Of a stretch of 64,000 nt of DNA, positions 1 to 8,201 are shown piece by piece; the first letter of the stretch is position 1, and each line of letters opens with the position of its first letter. A program made the translations under genes and the position numbers. The DNA lies in NCBI GenBank assembly GCA_046349435.1, contig JAXMCI010000028.1, forward strand, positions 25,384-89,383, read 5' to 3'. The notes under the pieces are model-generated. The model had not been told where the DNA came from and did not search any database. It saw only the letters and a list, made by a program, of their open reading frames with translations. The stretch comes from JAXMCI01 sp046349435 (GTDB lineage: Bacteria; Pseudomonadota; Alphaproteobacteria; Dongiales; Dongiaceae).

Positions 1-1
1 C

Positions 2-1369
2 CGGGCAGCAGGACGGGCGGCAGGACGGCGCCGGATCCTGCTGCCGGCGGCGCTGGCCGGCCTCCTGGCGCTGCTGCTGGCCGGCGCCGCGGCCTGGTGG
101 CTGTGGCCGGCGGCGAGCCCCGTCAGGCCGTCGCTGGCGGTGCTGCCCTTCGCCAGCATCGGCACCGACGAGGCCACCGTCCGCCTCGCCGACGGCCTGA
201 CCGAGGACATCGTCAGCGACCTGGTCAGCTTCCCGCAGTTCGACGTCATCGCCCGCAACTCGACGGACAGCTACAAGGGCCGCACCGGCGACCCGCAGGC
301 GATCGCCCGCAAGCTCGGCGTCCGCTACCTGCTGAAGGGGACGATCCAGCGCGAGGCCGGGCGGCTGCGGGTCACCGCCGAGCTGGTCGAGGGGCGGAGC
401 GGCCGCGGGCTCTGGTCGCAGCGCTGGGACCGCCCGGCCGAGGACCTGTTCGCCGTGCAGACCGAGATCGGCGAGCAGGTGGTGAACCGGCTGGGCGGCA
501 GCGGCGGGCTGATCCAGCAGGCCGAGCGCAGCGCCGCCCGGCGCCGGCGGCCGGGCAATCTCGGCGCCTACGAGCTCTACCTCCTGGCCGAGGAGAAGCT
601 CGACCAGCCGAGCCGCCCCGCGGTCGAGGAGGCGATCCGGCTGCTCGACCGGGCGATCGAGCTCGATCCCGGGCTGGCCCGCGCCTGGGTGGCGCTGTCC
701 CATGCCCGGCGCGACTCGGAGAGCTTCGCCGCCGATCCGGCCGCGGCGGCCCAGGCGGCGCTCGAGGCGGCGAGCCGCGCCGTGGCGCTCGATCCGGGCG
801 ACGCCGAGGCCCATGCCGCGCTCGGCGCCGTGCTCGGCGACGCCAACGACTTCGCCCGCGCCCGGGCGGAGCTCGACGGCGCGCTGCGGCTGGCGCCGAA
901 CGACGCCGACATCCTGACCCGCTACTCCGACTGGGGCGCCACCTTCGGCGACCCGGCGCGCGGCGCGGCGATGGCCGACCGGGCGATCCGGCTCGACCCC
1001 GGCTACAGCCCGGCCGCCGCCGCCATCTTCGCCTATGCCTACTTCGCCGCCGGCCGCTACGAGGACGCGCTGCGCCTGCTCGAGCGCCTGCCGCCCGAGG
1101 GCTACGGCCGGGAGAGCCTGGTGATCCGCGCGGCGGCGCTGGCCGCGCTCGGCCGGTCCGACGAGGCGAAGGACTGGGTCGGCCGCGCGCTGCAGCGCTT
1201 TCCCGGCCTCGCCGTCGAGACCATGGCCAACGAGGACGGCTACAGCGAGGCCGAGCACCGCCATCTCGCCGAGACCATGACCAAGGCCGGCTTCCCGCTC
1301 TGCGCCCGCGCCGAGGCGCTGGCCGGCTACGCCAGGCCAGTAAGGCTGCCGGGCTGCGGCGGCAGCTGA
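2..1369 (+). CDS. TolB-like / TPR protein, C-terminal part (5' truncated by window edge)
   Basis: Open in frame from the first full codon of the window, so the N terminus lies outside. The visible 455 residues begin with an Arg-rich stretch and one hydrophobic segment (about residues 12-36, ending AAAWWLWP), which predicts a membrane anchor. A TolB-like alpha/beta domain follows (about 43-180; VLPF, DGLTEDIVSDL and GVRYLLKGT are typical), then TPR-like helical repeats to the end (for example AIELDPGLARAW and AVALDPGDAEAH). This TM/TolB-like/TPR half is known as the C-terminal part of alphaproteobacterial proteins whose missing N-terminal half is either a class III nucleotide cyclase or a winged-helix DNA-binding domain. 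Which one applies cannot be seen here. Two cyclases lie 6 kb downstream. Confidence 0.85.
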   Translation, partial: RAAGRAAGRRRILLPAALAGLLALLLAGAAAWWLWPAASPVRPSLAVLPFASIGTDEATVRLADGLTEDIVSDLVSFPQFDVIARNSTDSYKGRTGDPQAIARKLGVRYLLKGTIQREAGRLRVTAELVEGRSGRGLWSQRWDRPAEDLFAVQTEIGEQVVNRLGGSGGLIQQAERSAARRRRPGNLGAYELYLLAEEKLDQPSRPAVEEAIRLLDRAIELDPGLARAWVALSHARRDSESFAADPAAAAQAALEAASRAVALDPGDAEAHAALGAVLGDANDFARARAELDGALRLAPNDADILTRYSDWGATFGDPARGAAMADRAIRLDPGYSPAAAAIFAYAYFAAGRYEDALRLLERLPPEGYGRESLVIRAAALAALGRSDEAKDWVGRALQRFPGLAVETMANEDGYSEAEHRHLAETMTKAGFPLCARAEALAGYARPVRLPGCGGS

Positions 1370-1373
1370 AGGA

Positions 1374-1733
1374 TCAGCCTGCCAGCCGGGCGATGGCCGC
1401 CCGGGCGCGGTCGCGGTGGTCGTCGTGGATGGCGCCCCCGATGGCGCGCAGCGCGGCCAGCAGCACCGCGGCGTCGTCGGTGAAGCCCAGCACCGGCAGG
1501 ATGTCGGGGATCAGGTCGCCGGGCAGCACGAAATAGGCGAGCGCGCCCATCAGCACCGCCTTGACCCTGAGCGGCGTGCTGCGGTCGGTCGCGCAGTACC
1601 AGGCGGCGACCGCCTCCTCGATGAACGGCACCTTGTCGGCGTGCCGGCGCAGCTTGCGCCAGAAGCCGTCCGCGACCTCGGCCTCGTCGCGGCCGAGGCG
1701 AACCAGATCGACGGGGGCGAGCTCGTTGGCCAT
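1374..1733 (-). CDS. YkvA-family DUF1232 small membrane protein
   Basis: A 119-residue protein converging on the TPR gene with only a 4-bp gap. The C-terminal half holds the DUF1232 core: a hydrophobic stretch with YFVLPGDLIPDILPVLGFTD (about residues 67-86), then DDAAVLLAALRAI. The proline and aspartate spacing PxDLIPDxxPxxGxxDD is the family signature. The function of DUF1232 proteins is unknown; they are thought to associate with the membrane. The ATG at 1733 was chosen because the family-like sequence starts directly after it. Longer upstream reading is rich in Arg and Pro and looks non-coding. It is divergent from the aminotransferase gene across 111 bp. Confidence 0.85.
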   Translation of the reverse strand: MANELAPVDLVRLGRDEAEVADGFWRKLRRHADKVPFIEEAVAAWYCATDRSTPLRVKAVLMGALAYFVLPGDLIPDILPVLGFTDDAAVLLAALRAIGGAIHDDHRDRARAAIARLAG

Positions 1734-1844
1734 GTGCCGGAATATGGGCGGGCCCCGCCGGCACCGCAACCCGGCGGCGCTGGCCGAGGCGGGGGTCGAT
1801 CGGCCATGCTCGGCACCCGACCACCCGGAGGAGCGGCCCCGACG

Positions 1845-3023
1845 ATGACCGATCTCGACCTCGCCCGGCTGCGCGCCGACACGCCCGGCTGCGAGCGCGT
1901 GCTGCATCTCAACAACGCCGGCGCCTCGCTGCCGCCGCGGCCGGTGCTCGACGCGGTGATCGGGCATCTCCGGCTGGAGGCGGAGATCGGCGGCTACGAG
2001 GCGGCCGAGCGGATGGCGGCGCAGCAGGAGGCGGTCTACGGGGCCGTCGCCCGCCTGATCAACGCCGCGCCGGACGAGATCGCGCTGGTCGAGAACGCCA
2101 CGCGCGCCTGGGACATGGCGTTCTACGGCCTGCAGCTCTCCCCCGGCCGGCGCATCCTCACCGCCGAGGCCGAATATGCCAGCAACGTCATCGCCTTCCT
2201 GCAGATGGCCCGGCGCAGCGGCGCGGAGATCGTGGTGGTGCCGAGCGACGCGCACGGCCAGCTCGACGTGGCGGCGCTCGAGGCCCTGGTCGACGAGCGC
2301 ACGGCGCTGATCGCCGTCACCCACGTGCCGACCAATGGCGGGCTGGTCAACCCGGCGGCCGCGATCGGCGCCGTCGCCCGCCGCCACGGCATCCCGTTCC
2401 TGCTCGATGCCTGCCAGTCGGTCGGCCAGCTGCCGGTCGACGTCGCGGCGATCGGCTGCGACATGCTCTCGGCGACCGGGCGCAAGTACCTGCGCGGGCC
2501 GCGCGGCACCGGCTTCCTCTATGTCCGGCGCGACTGGATCGCGCGGCTGGAGCCGCCCTTCCTCGACCTGCACGCGGCGCGCTGGACCAGCCGCGACGGC
2601 TACGAGGTCCGCCCCGACGCCCGCCGCTTCGAGAACTGGGAGAGCTACGTCGCCGGCCGGCTCGGCCTCGGCGCGGCGGTCGACTACGCCCTCGAGCTGG
2701 GGCTGGAGGCCATCGCGGCCCGGATCGGCGCGCTGGCCGGGCGGCTGCGCGACGGGCTGGCGGCGATCCCCGGCGTGACGGTGCGCGATCGCGGGCGGGT
2801 GCGCTGCGGCATCGTCAGCTTCACCCGGGCGGGAGAGAGCCCGGACGGGCTCCGCCGCCGGCTGCGGGCCCGGGCGGTCAACGTCTCGGTCTCCACCGCG
2901 GCCAGCACGCTGCTCGACATGCAGGCGCGCGGCCTCGATGCCGTGGTCCGCGCCTCGGTCCACGCCTACAACAGCGAGGCGGAGATCGACCGGTTCTGCC
3001 GGCTGGTCGGCGAGCCCGCCTGA
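1845..3023 (+). CDS. Class V aminotransferase (cysteine desulfurase/epimerase-like)
   Basis: A 392-residue PLP-dependent fold-type I enzyme. LNNAGASLPP near residue 22 is the usual N-terminal substrate-loop motif. D188 in LLDACQSVGQ would bind the PLP pyridine nitrogen, and K214 in SATGRKYLRGPRGTGF is the predicted Schiff-base lysine. The GRKYLRGPRG neighbourhood and the absence of a mobile catalytic Cys loop favour the isopenicillin-N-epimerase/selenocysteine-lyase-like branch over IscS or SufS. The substrate cannot be read from sequence. The start was taken at the ATG preceded by a GGAGGAG Shine-Dalgarno sequence about 11 nt upstream. An SDR gene follows after 73 bp on the same strand. Confidence 0.9.
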   Translation: MTDLDLARLRADTPGCERVLHLNNAGASLPPRPVLDAVIGHLRLEAEIGGYEAAERMAAQQEAVYGAVARLINAAPDEIALVENATRAWDMAFYGLQLSPGRRILTAEAEYASNVIAFLQMARRSGAEIVVVPSDAHGQLDVAALEALVDERTALIAVTHVPTNGGLVNPAAAIGAVARRHGIPFLLDACQSVGQLPVDVAAIGCDMLSATGRKYLRGPRGTGFLYVRRDWIARLEPPFLDLHAARWTSRDGYEVRPDARRFENWESYVAGRLGLGAAVDYALELGLEAIAARIGALAGRLRDGLAAIPGVTVRDRGRVRCGIVSFTRAGESPDGLRRRLRARAVNVSVSTAASTLLDMQARGLDAVVRASVHAYNSEAEIDRFCRLVGEPA

Positions 3024-3096
3024 CCCCTGCCGTCGCCAAGCCCGTCTGCATCTGCTATCACCCGCCCGGATTGACGACCTTCGGGATGCAGGCAGG

Positions 3097-3858
3097 ATGG
3101 AGATCAAGGGACAGGCGGCGCTGGTCACCGGCGGCGGCTCGGGCATCGGGGCGGACGTGGCGCGCCATCTCGCGGCGCTCGGCGCCAAGGTGGCGGTGCT
3201 CGACCGCAACCTCGAGGGCGCCCGGTCGGTGGCGGCCGCGATCGGCGGCCTGGCGGTCGAGTGCGACGTCGCCGACGCGGCCAGCGGCGAGGCGGCCGTC
3301 GCCGCGGCGCGGGCGGCGCACGGGCCGGCCCGCATCCTGGTCAACGTCGCCGGCATCCTGATCCCCGGGCGCATCCTCGGCAAGGACGGGCCGCTGCCGC
3401 TCGACCGCTTCGCCAGGGTGATCGAGGTCAACCTGGTCGGCACCTTCAACATGATGCGGCTGGCCGCGGCCGACATGGCCGGGCTGCCGGCGCTGGCCGA
3501 CGGCGAGCGCGGGGTGATCGTCTCGACCAGCTCGGTCGCCGCCTATGAGGGACAGATCGGCCAGGCCGCCTATGCCGCCTCCAAGGCCGGCATCGCCGGC
3601 CTCACCCTGCCGGCGGCGCGCGACCTGGCGCGCAGCGGCATCCGGGTGCTGGCCGTCGCCCCCGGGCTGATCGCCACCCCGATGATGCTCAACCTGCCGC
3701 CCGAGGTGCAGCAGAGCCTCGCCCAGTCGGTGCCCTTCCCGAGCCGGCTCGGCCATGCCGAGGAGGTCTCGCGCCTGGTCCAGCACATGATCGAGAACGT
3801 GCTGCTGAACGGCGAGGTGGTGCGGCTCGACGGCGCGCTGCGCATGGCACCGCGCTGA
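3097..3858 (+). CDS. Short-chain dehydrogenase/reductase
   Basis: A 253-residue classical SDR. The NAD(P)-binding TGGGSGIG lies at residues 11-18, D60-type cofactor contacts appear in ECDVAD, NVAG is in the beta4 strand, and the catalytic Ser (about 145) precedes Y159xxxK163 (YAASK). An acidic/neutral residue after beta2 (VLDRN) suggests a preference for NAD over NADP. PSRLGHAEEVSRLV and a C-terminal NGEVVRLDGALRM resemble the 3-hydroxyacyl-CoA dehydrogenase type 2 (HSD17B10-like) group, so a role in fatty or branched-chain acyl-CoA oxidation is plausible but inferred. The start ATG at 3097 places the Rossmann motif at the normal distance. Confidence 0.9.
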   Translation: MEIKGQAALVTGGGSGIGADVARHLAALGAKVAVLDRNLEGARSVAAAIGGLAVECDVADAASGEAAVAAARAAHGPARILVNVAGILIPGRILGKDGPLPLDRFARVIEVNLVGTFNMMRLAAADMAGLPALADGERGVIVSTSSVAAYEGQIGQAAYAASKAGIAGLTLPAARDLARSGIRVLAVAPGLIATPMMLNLPPEVQQSLAQSVPFPSRLGHAEEVSRLVQHMIENVLLNGEVVRLDGALRMAPR

Positions 3859-3878
3859 CCGGCCGGAGTTCCGCTTCC

Positions 3879-4322
3879 ATGTCCATGCAGAACGGCGCCG
3901 TCCGCCCCTTCACCGAGCCGCCCAGCCTCTCCGACATCGAGGAGATCGCGGCGCAGGCCTTCAACACCATCCCCGAGGAGCTCGGCCGCCATGTCGGCGA
4001 CGTGGTGATCCACGTCGAGGACTTCCCGGACGCCGAGACCGAGCAGGAGATGGGCCTGGAATCGCCCTTCGACCTGCTCGGCCTCTATCGCGGCGTCGAC
4101 CTCGCCCACAAGAGCGTCGGCCAGGTCTCCAGCGACATCGACCACATCTTCCTCTACCGCCGGCCGCTGCTCGATTTCTGGTGCGAGACCGGCGAGGACC
4201 TGACCCACGTCGTCCGCCACGTGCTGATCCACGAGATCGGCCACCATTTCGGCCTCAGCGACGACGACATGGAGCGGATCGAGGCCGCCGCCGACGCCGA
4301 GGCGGGACGACCGCCGAGCTGA
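3879..4322 (+). CDS. Minimal zinc metallopeptidase (DUF1025-type)
   Basis: A 147-residue protein starting 20 bp after the SDR, probably in the same transcript. Near the C terminus it carries HEIGHHFGLSDDDMERIE. H118, E119 and H122 form an HExxH zinc site, with the downstream D or E as likely third ligand. This is the signature of the possible acetylated-Leu-specific/minimal-gluzincin family usually annotated as metallopeptidase family protein. No signal peptide or membrane segment is visible, so it should be cytosolic. The substrate is unknown. An alternative ATG two codons downstream is equally possible. Confidence 0.88.
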   Translation: MSMQNGAVRPFTEPPSLSDIEEIAAQAFNTIPEELGRHVGDVVIHVEDFPDAETEQEMGLESPFDLLGLYRGVDLAHKSVGQVSSDIDHIFLYRRPLLDFWCETGEDLTHVVRHVLIHEIGHHFGLSDDDMERIEAAADAEAGRPPS

Positions 4323-4500
4323 GCCGCGGTCTGGCCGCGCCGGCGGCGCGGATTCGCCGGGCTGCGTCGGCGCGGCGGCTTCCCCGGCGGCGGGGCGCGG
4401 TGTAGGTTGGCCGTCGGGTGGGCTGGGTCGCCGCGAACCGGCCGCCGGAAAAGAAGCTCGCGCAGCGCCCCCATGGCGATTGCTCACTAAGCGCTCGGCG

Positions 4501-5439
4501 ATGCAGATCTACCTGCCGATAGCCGAGCTGTCGCTCGACGTCTTCCTGCTGCTCGGCATCGGCGGCGGCATCGGCTTCCTGTCGGGCATGTTCGGGGTCG
4601 GCGGCGGCTTCCTGCTCACCCCCGTGCTGATCTTCATCGGCGTGCCGCCGGCGGTCGCCGTCGCGACCCAGGCCAACCAGGTGGTGGCCTCCTCGGTCTC
4701 CGGCGTGCTCGCCCATTGGAGCCGCGGCAACGTCGACTTCAAGATGGGCGCGGTGCTGCTGGTCGGCGGCCTGGTCGGCTCCACCATCGGCGTCGGGCTG
4801 TTCAGCCTGCTGCGCACGCTGGGCCAGGTCGACCTGGTGATCGGGCTCGCCTACGTCGTGATGCTGAGCTTCATCGGCGTCACCATGCTGGCCGAGAGCT
4901 CGCGGGCGCTGCTGCGCCGGCGCCGCCGCGGCCCGCCGCGCAAGCTGCACCAGCACATCTGGATGCACGGCCTGCCCCTCAAGATGCGCTTCCGCAAGTC
5001 GCGCCTCTACATCAGCGCGCTGCTGCCGCTGGCGGTCGGCGCCTGCGTCGGCCTGCTCGCCGCCATCATGGGCACCGGCGGCGCCTTCATCATGGTCCCG
5101 GCGATGATCTACCTGCTCGGCATGCCGACGCTGGTGGTGGTCGGCACCTCGCTGTTCCAGATCATCTTCGTCGCCGCCAACGTCACCTTCCTGCAGTCGG
5201 CGCAGAACCAGACGGTCGACGTCGTGCTCGCGCTGATGCTGACCATCGGCGGGGTGATCGGGGCCCAGTTCGGCGGCCGGGTGGGGGCGAAGCTGCCGGC
5301 CGAGCATCTGCGGGTCCTGCTGGCGCTGCTCGTGCTGGCGGTCGGGCTCAGGCTCGGCTGGCAGCTGGTGACGACGCCGGACGACCTCTACTCGATCGCG
5401 GTGTCGGCGCCGGTGGCGCCGGCGGAGCCCGCGCAATGA
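4501..5439 (+). CDS. TauE/SafE (TSUP) family permease
   Basis: A 312-residue integral membrane protein with about eight hydrophobic segments arranged as two repeats. Each repeat opens with a glycine-rich GGGIGFLSGMFGVGGG-type or LLAAIMGTGGAF motif, diagnostic of the TSUP family, which exports sulfite, sulfoacetate or related anions. A basic loop in the middle (RRRRRGPPRK) is expected to be cytosolic. The ATG at 4501 starts MQIYLPIAELSLDVFLLLG; an in-frame TTG lies 21 bp upstream. The stop overlaps the ATG of the next gene (ATGA), implying translational coupling with the TIGR02186 protein and a shared function. Confidence 0.92.
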   Translation: MQIYLPIAELSLDVFLLLGIGGGIGFLSGMFGVGGGFLLTPVLIFIGVPPAVAVATQANQVVASSVSGVLAHWSRGNVDFKMGAVLLVGGLVGSTIGVGLFSLLRTLGQVDLVIGLAYVVMLSFIGVTMLAESSRALLRRRRRGPPRKLHQHIWMHGLPLKMRFRKSRLYISALLPLAVGACVGLLAAIMGTGGAFIMVPAMIYLLGMPTLVVVGTSLFQIIFVAANVTFLQSAQNQTVDVVLALMLTIGGVIGAQFGGRVGAKLPAEHLRVLLALLVLAVGLRLGWQLVTTPDDLYSIAVSAPVAPAEPAQ

Positions 5440-6206
5440 GCCGGCCGGGGCACCGCGCCTGGGCCCGCCGGGTCCTGCCGCTGCTGCTGCTGCTCGGGCT
5501 GGCGGCGGCGCCGCGGCCGGCGGCGGCGCAGGAGCTGGTCGCCGACCTCTCCAGCCACCTGATCGCCATCACCACCGGCTTCACCGGCACCTCGGTGGTG
5601 CTGTTCGGGGCGATCGAGGGGCCGGGCGACGTGGTCATCATCGTGCGCGGCCCGTCGACCGACGTGGCGGTGCGGCGCAAGGCGCGCATCGCCGGGCTCT
5701 GGGTCAACCGCGACCGCATCACCTTCGGCAACGTGCCGAGCTTCTATGCGGTGGCCAGCTCCCGGCCGCTCGATGCGATCGGCCCGCCCGAGCTGCTCGA
5801 CCTGCACGAGGTCGGGTTCGACCACCTCAAGCTGGCGACGCTGGAGACCGACGTCGACCCGGCCGACGTGCCCTTCTTCCGCCGGGCGCTGATCCGCGAG
5901 AAGGAGCGCCAGGGGCTGTTCGCGCCGGAGGTCGGCAAGGTCTCGTTCCTCGGCAACCGGCTGTTCCGCACGACCTTCGGCTTCCCGGCCAACGTCCCGA
6001 CCGGCAACTACCTGGTCGAGGTGCTGCTGGTGCGCGACCGCACCGTGGCGAGCGCCCAGACCACGCCGCTCTTCATCAGCAAGCTCGGGGTCGGCGCGTC
6101 GATCTTCGACTTCGCCCACCAGCAGGGGCCGCTCTATGGCGTGGTTGCGATCCTCGCGGCGCTGATGGCAGGATGGCTCGCCCATCTCGCCTTCCGCCGC
6201 GCCTAG
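5436..6206 (+). CDS. TIGR02186-family exported/membrane protein
   Basis: A 256-residue protein coupled to the TauE-type permease by an ATGA overlap. It has an N-terminal signal sequence (hydrophobic LLLLLGLAAA then AAAQE, predicted cleavage near residue 31) and a C-terminal membrane helix (about 233-252, followed by a short basic tail). It is therefore predicted to be periplasmic and anchored at the C terminus. It matches the conserved alphaproteobacterial hypothetical family TIGR02186, whose members commonly sit beside TSUP permeases. The lumenal domain is beta-rich with no obvious catalytic motif. A role as an accessory subunit of the exporter is an inference from the coupling. Confidence 0.82.
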   Translation: MSRPGHRAWARRVLPLLLLLGLAAAPRPAAAQELVADLSSHLIAITTGFTGTSVVLFGAIEGPGDVVIIVRGPSTDVAVRRKARIAGLWVNRDRITFGNVPSFYAVASSRPLDAIGPPELLDLHEVGFDHLKLATLETDVDPADVPFFRRALIREKERQGLFAPEVGKVSFLGNRLFRTTFGFPANVPTGNYLVEVLLVRDRTVASAQTTPLFISKLGVGASIFDFAHQQGPLYGVVAILAALMAGWLAHLAFRRA

Positions 6207-6258
6207 GTAGGTCGCCGTTGCTCGTGCCAGGCATTCGCCATCGCCGTTCTCCCCTCGT

Positions 6259-6330
6259 GTCATTGCCGGGCTTGACCCGGCAATCCAGGGTCACCGCACC
6301 ATGGATGCCCGGCTCAAGGCCGGGCATGAC
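6259..6330 (+). repeat. REP-doublet (REPIN-like) palindromic element
   Basis: Two GC-rich palindromes in mirror orientation. The left one (6259-6287) begins GTCATTGCCGGG and folds through CTTGA. The right one (6302-6330) ends CCGGGCATGAC. The outer ends GTCAT and ATGAC are complementary, so the whole 72-bp unit can also fold on itself. It lies in the gap before the universal stress gene. The same units recur in tandem at 12021-12502. Confidence 0.75.
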
Positions 6331-6370
6331 AGGAAGAGAAGCGGCGCGGCATCCCGGCTGAGGCGCCAGC

Positions 6371-6874
6371 TTGGCCGCCGAGGACACCGCGCCCGCCGTC
6401 GCCGACAAGGGTCCCGACCGCGTCTTCCTGGTCGTGCTGGACGACACGCCGGAGCTCAAGGTGGCGCTGCGCTATGCCGGCCAGCGGGCGCAGAAGACCG
6501 GCGGCCGGGTGGCGCTGCTCTACGTCATCGAGGATGCCGGCTTCCAGCAATGGATGGGGGTCGGCGAGATCATGCGCGACGAGGCGCGCCAGGCGGCCGA
6601 GCAGCTGATGCAGAAGATGGCCGCCGAGGTCTACAAGATCTCCGGCAAGATCCCCGTGCTGGTGCTGCGCGAGGGCTCGCGCCGCGACGAGCTCCTCAAG
6701 CTGATCGACGAGGACCCGACCATCTCGATCCTGGTGCTGGGCGCCGCCATCGGCAACAAGGGCCCGGGCCCGCTGGTCTCCGAGCTGACCGGCAAGCTGG
6801 TCGGCCGGCTGCGCATCCCGGTCACCATCGTCCCCGGCAACCTCTCGGTCGAGGCGATCGACCGCATCGCCTGA
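6371..6874 (+). CDS. Universal stress protein (UspA fold)
   Basis: A 167-residue single-domain USP. The early strand VFLVVLDDTPELKVAL, the LLYVIEDAGFQQW segment and the final LRIPVTIVPGN strand match the family. The usual ATP-binding G2xG9xG(S/T) loop is present only loosely (LGAAIGNKGPGPLV), so nucleotide binding is uncertain. The best start is a TTG at 6371, one step after the REP-doublet; no ATG lies upstream in frame. It follows the TauE/TIGR02186 pair on the same strand but is separated by 164 bp containing the palindromic element, so co-transcription is uncertain. Confidence 0.85.
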   Translation: MAAEDTAPAVADKGPDRVFLVVLDDTPELKVALRYAGQRAQKTGGRVALLYVIEDAGFQQWMGVGEIMRDEARQAAEQLMQKMAAEVYKISGKIPVLVLREGSRRDELLKLIDEDPTISILVLGAAIGNKGPGPLVSELTGKLVGRLRIPVTIVPGNLSVEAIDRIA

Positions 6875-6887
6875 GGCGCCGTGCGAG

Positions 6888-6983
6888 CCTCATCCTTCGA
6901 CAAGCTCAGGATGAGGCCCCCGAGACCGCGCCCGCTCCCCGAGCCTCGGCCTGAGCTTGTCGAAGGGCGAGGTCGGCACGGCC
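6888..6983. repeat. Intergenic inverted-repeat element, copy 1
   Basis: Starts with CCTCATCCT-N11-AGGATGAGG (6888-6916, perfect 9-bp arms around TCGACAAGCTC), followed by a CCTGAGCTTGTCGAAGG arm and GGTCGGCACGGCC. A copy in the opposite orientation occurs at 40900-40992. The motif CTTCGACAAGCTCAGG is a widespread intergenic repeat in alphaproteobacteria. It lies between the convergent universal stress and cyclase genes, where it may also serve as a bidirectional stem-loop terminator. Confidence 0.7.
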
Positions 6984-6995
6984 TTGCAACCGCGT

Positions 6996-8201
6996 CTACC
7001 CCACCTCCGGCAGGGTGAAGATCTCCTGCGGCTCGGGGATGCCCTTGAGCGGGTGGCGGCCGAGCGAGACCAGCCGGGAGCCGCAGGGCGAGGCGAAGCG
7101 GGCCGAGGCGAGCAGGCGGCGGCCGAGCGGCTTGCACAGGCTCTCGATCCGCGTCACCAGGTTGACCGCCGGGCCGATCACCGTGAAGTCGAGCCGGTTG
7201 GGCGCGCCGATGTTGCCGTACATCACCGAGCCGGTGTGCAGCGCCAGCCCGACCCGCAGCGCCGGCTCGCCGGCCGCCTCGCGCCGGCGGTTCAGCGCGT
7301 CGAGGCCCTCGAGCGCCGCGACCGCGGCGGCCAGCGCGGTGTGGCAGGCACGGTCGCGGTCGAGGTCGTCCCTGATCGGGAAGATCGCCAGCATGGCGTC
7401 GCCGATGAACTTCAGCACCTGCCCGCCGCGCGCCTGGACCGGCTCGCTCATGCAGCCGAAATAATCGTTGAGCAGGCCGATCACCGCCTCGCCCGGCAGC
7501 TCGTCGGACAGCCGGGTGAAGTCGCGCAGGTCGCAGAACCACAGCGCCGCCGCCATGGCGAAGCCGTCGCCGCGCCGGACCAGCCCGCCCAGCACGCGCC
7601 GGCCGGCGTCGCTGCCGAGATAGGTGTCGAGCAGGGTCGAGGTCATCCGCCGCCGCTCCTGGATCTCGGCCAGCGCGGCGAAGGCGGGCAGCAGGCCGGC
7701 GATGGTGGCGATGTCGGATTCGGAGAAGCCGCCCGGCCGCCGCGAGGCCCAGCTGGTCAGCGCCCGGACCTCGTTGTCGATCGAGATCATCGGCAGCAGC
7801 AGGTAGTCGGTCAGGCCCTCGTCGCGCAGCTCCCCCAGCACCGGGAAGTCGAGGACCGCATCGGGTCCCTCGAGGCGGCGGCGCACCGGCCGGCCGGTCG
7901 TGTAGACGACGTAGAGCGGGCTCCTCTGGAAGACCTCGTCGAGCTCGGGGCCGTGCGCGTAGGCGGTCTCCTCGACGGCGCGCTCGCCGCTGCGCCACAG
8001 CACCCGGGTGCCGGCGACCAGCGGATGCAGGGTGCGGGCATGCAGGCCGACCCGGTCGATCGGCACGCCGGCGTCGAGCAGCCGGCGGCAGAGCTGGTCG
8101 AGCAGCTCCTCCGGCGCGGCGATGCGGCGGCCCTCGCTGAGCAGCCAGCCGGCGATCGCCGCGCCCGCCGCGCCGTCCGGCGACAGCACGCCCTCATCCA
8201 T
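6996..8201 (-). CDS. Class III adenylate/guanylate cyclase, second of tandem pair
   Basis: A 401-residue protein with no membrane segment. The C-terminal catalytic domain has both metal-binding aspartates, D224 (ALWFCDLRDFT) and D268 (KFIGDAMLAIFP), and the transition-state N347 and R351 (AVNLVTRIE). The base-recognition Lys of KFIGD and the Asp of RLDFTVIG favour ATP over GTP. The N-terminal 200 residues include an SWASRRPGGFSESDI stretch, like a degenerate GAF-type sensor. Its ATG overlaps the stop of the upstream cyclase by 8 bp, so the two are co-translated. The product, cAMP, is inferred from motifs only. Confidence 0.9.
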   Translation of the reverse strand: MDEGVLSPDGAAGAAIAGWLLSEGRRIAAPEELLDQLCRRLLDAGVPIDRVGLHARTLHPLVAGTRVLWRSGERAVEETAYAHGPELDEVFQRSPLYVVYTTGRPVRRRLEGPDAVLDFPVLGELRDEGLTDYLLLPMISIDNEVRALTSWASRRPGGFSESDIATIAGLLPAFAALAEIQERRRMTSTLLDTYLGSDAGRRVLGGLVRRGDGFAMAAALWFCDLRDFTRLSDELPGEAVIGLLNDYFGCMSEPVQARGGQVLKFIGDAMLAIFPIRDDLDRDRACHTALAAAVAALEGLDALNRRREAAGEPALRVGLALHTGSVMYGNIGAPNRLDFTVIGPAVNLVTRIESLCKPLGRRLLASARFASPCGSRLVSLGRHPLKGIPEPQEIFTLPEVG

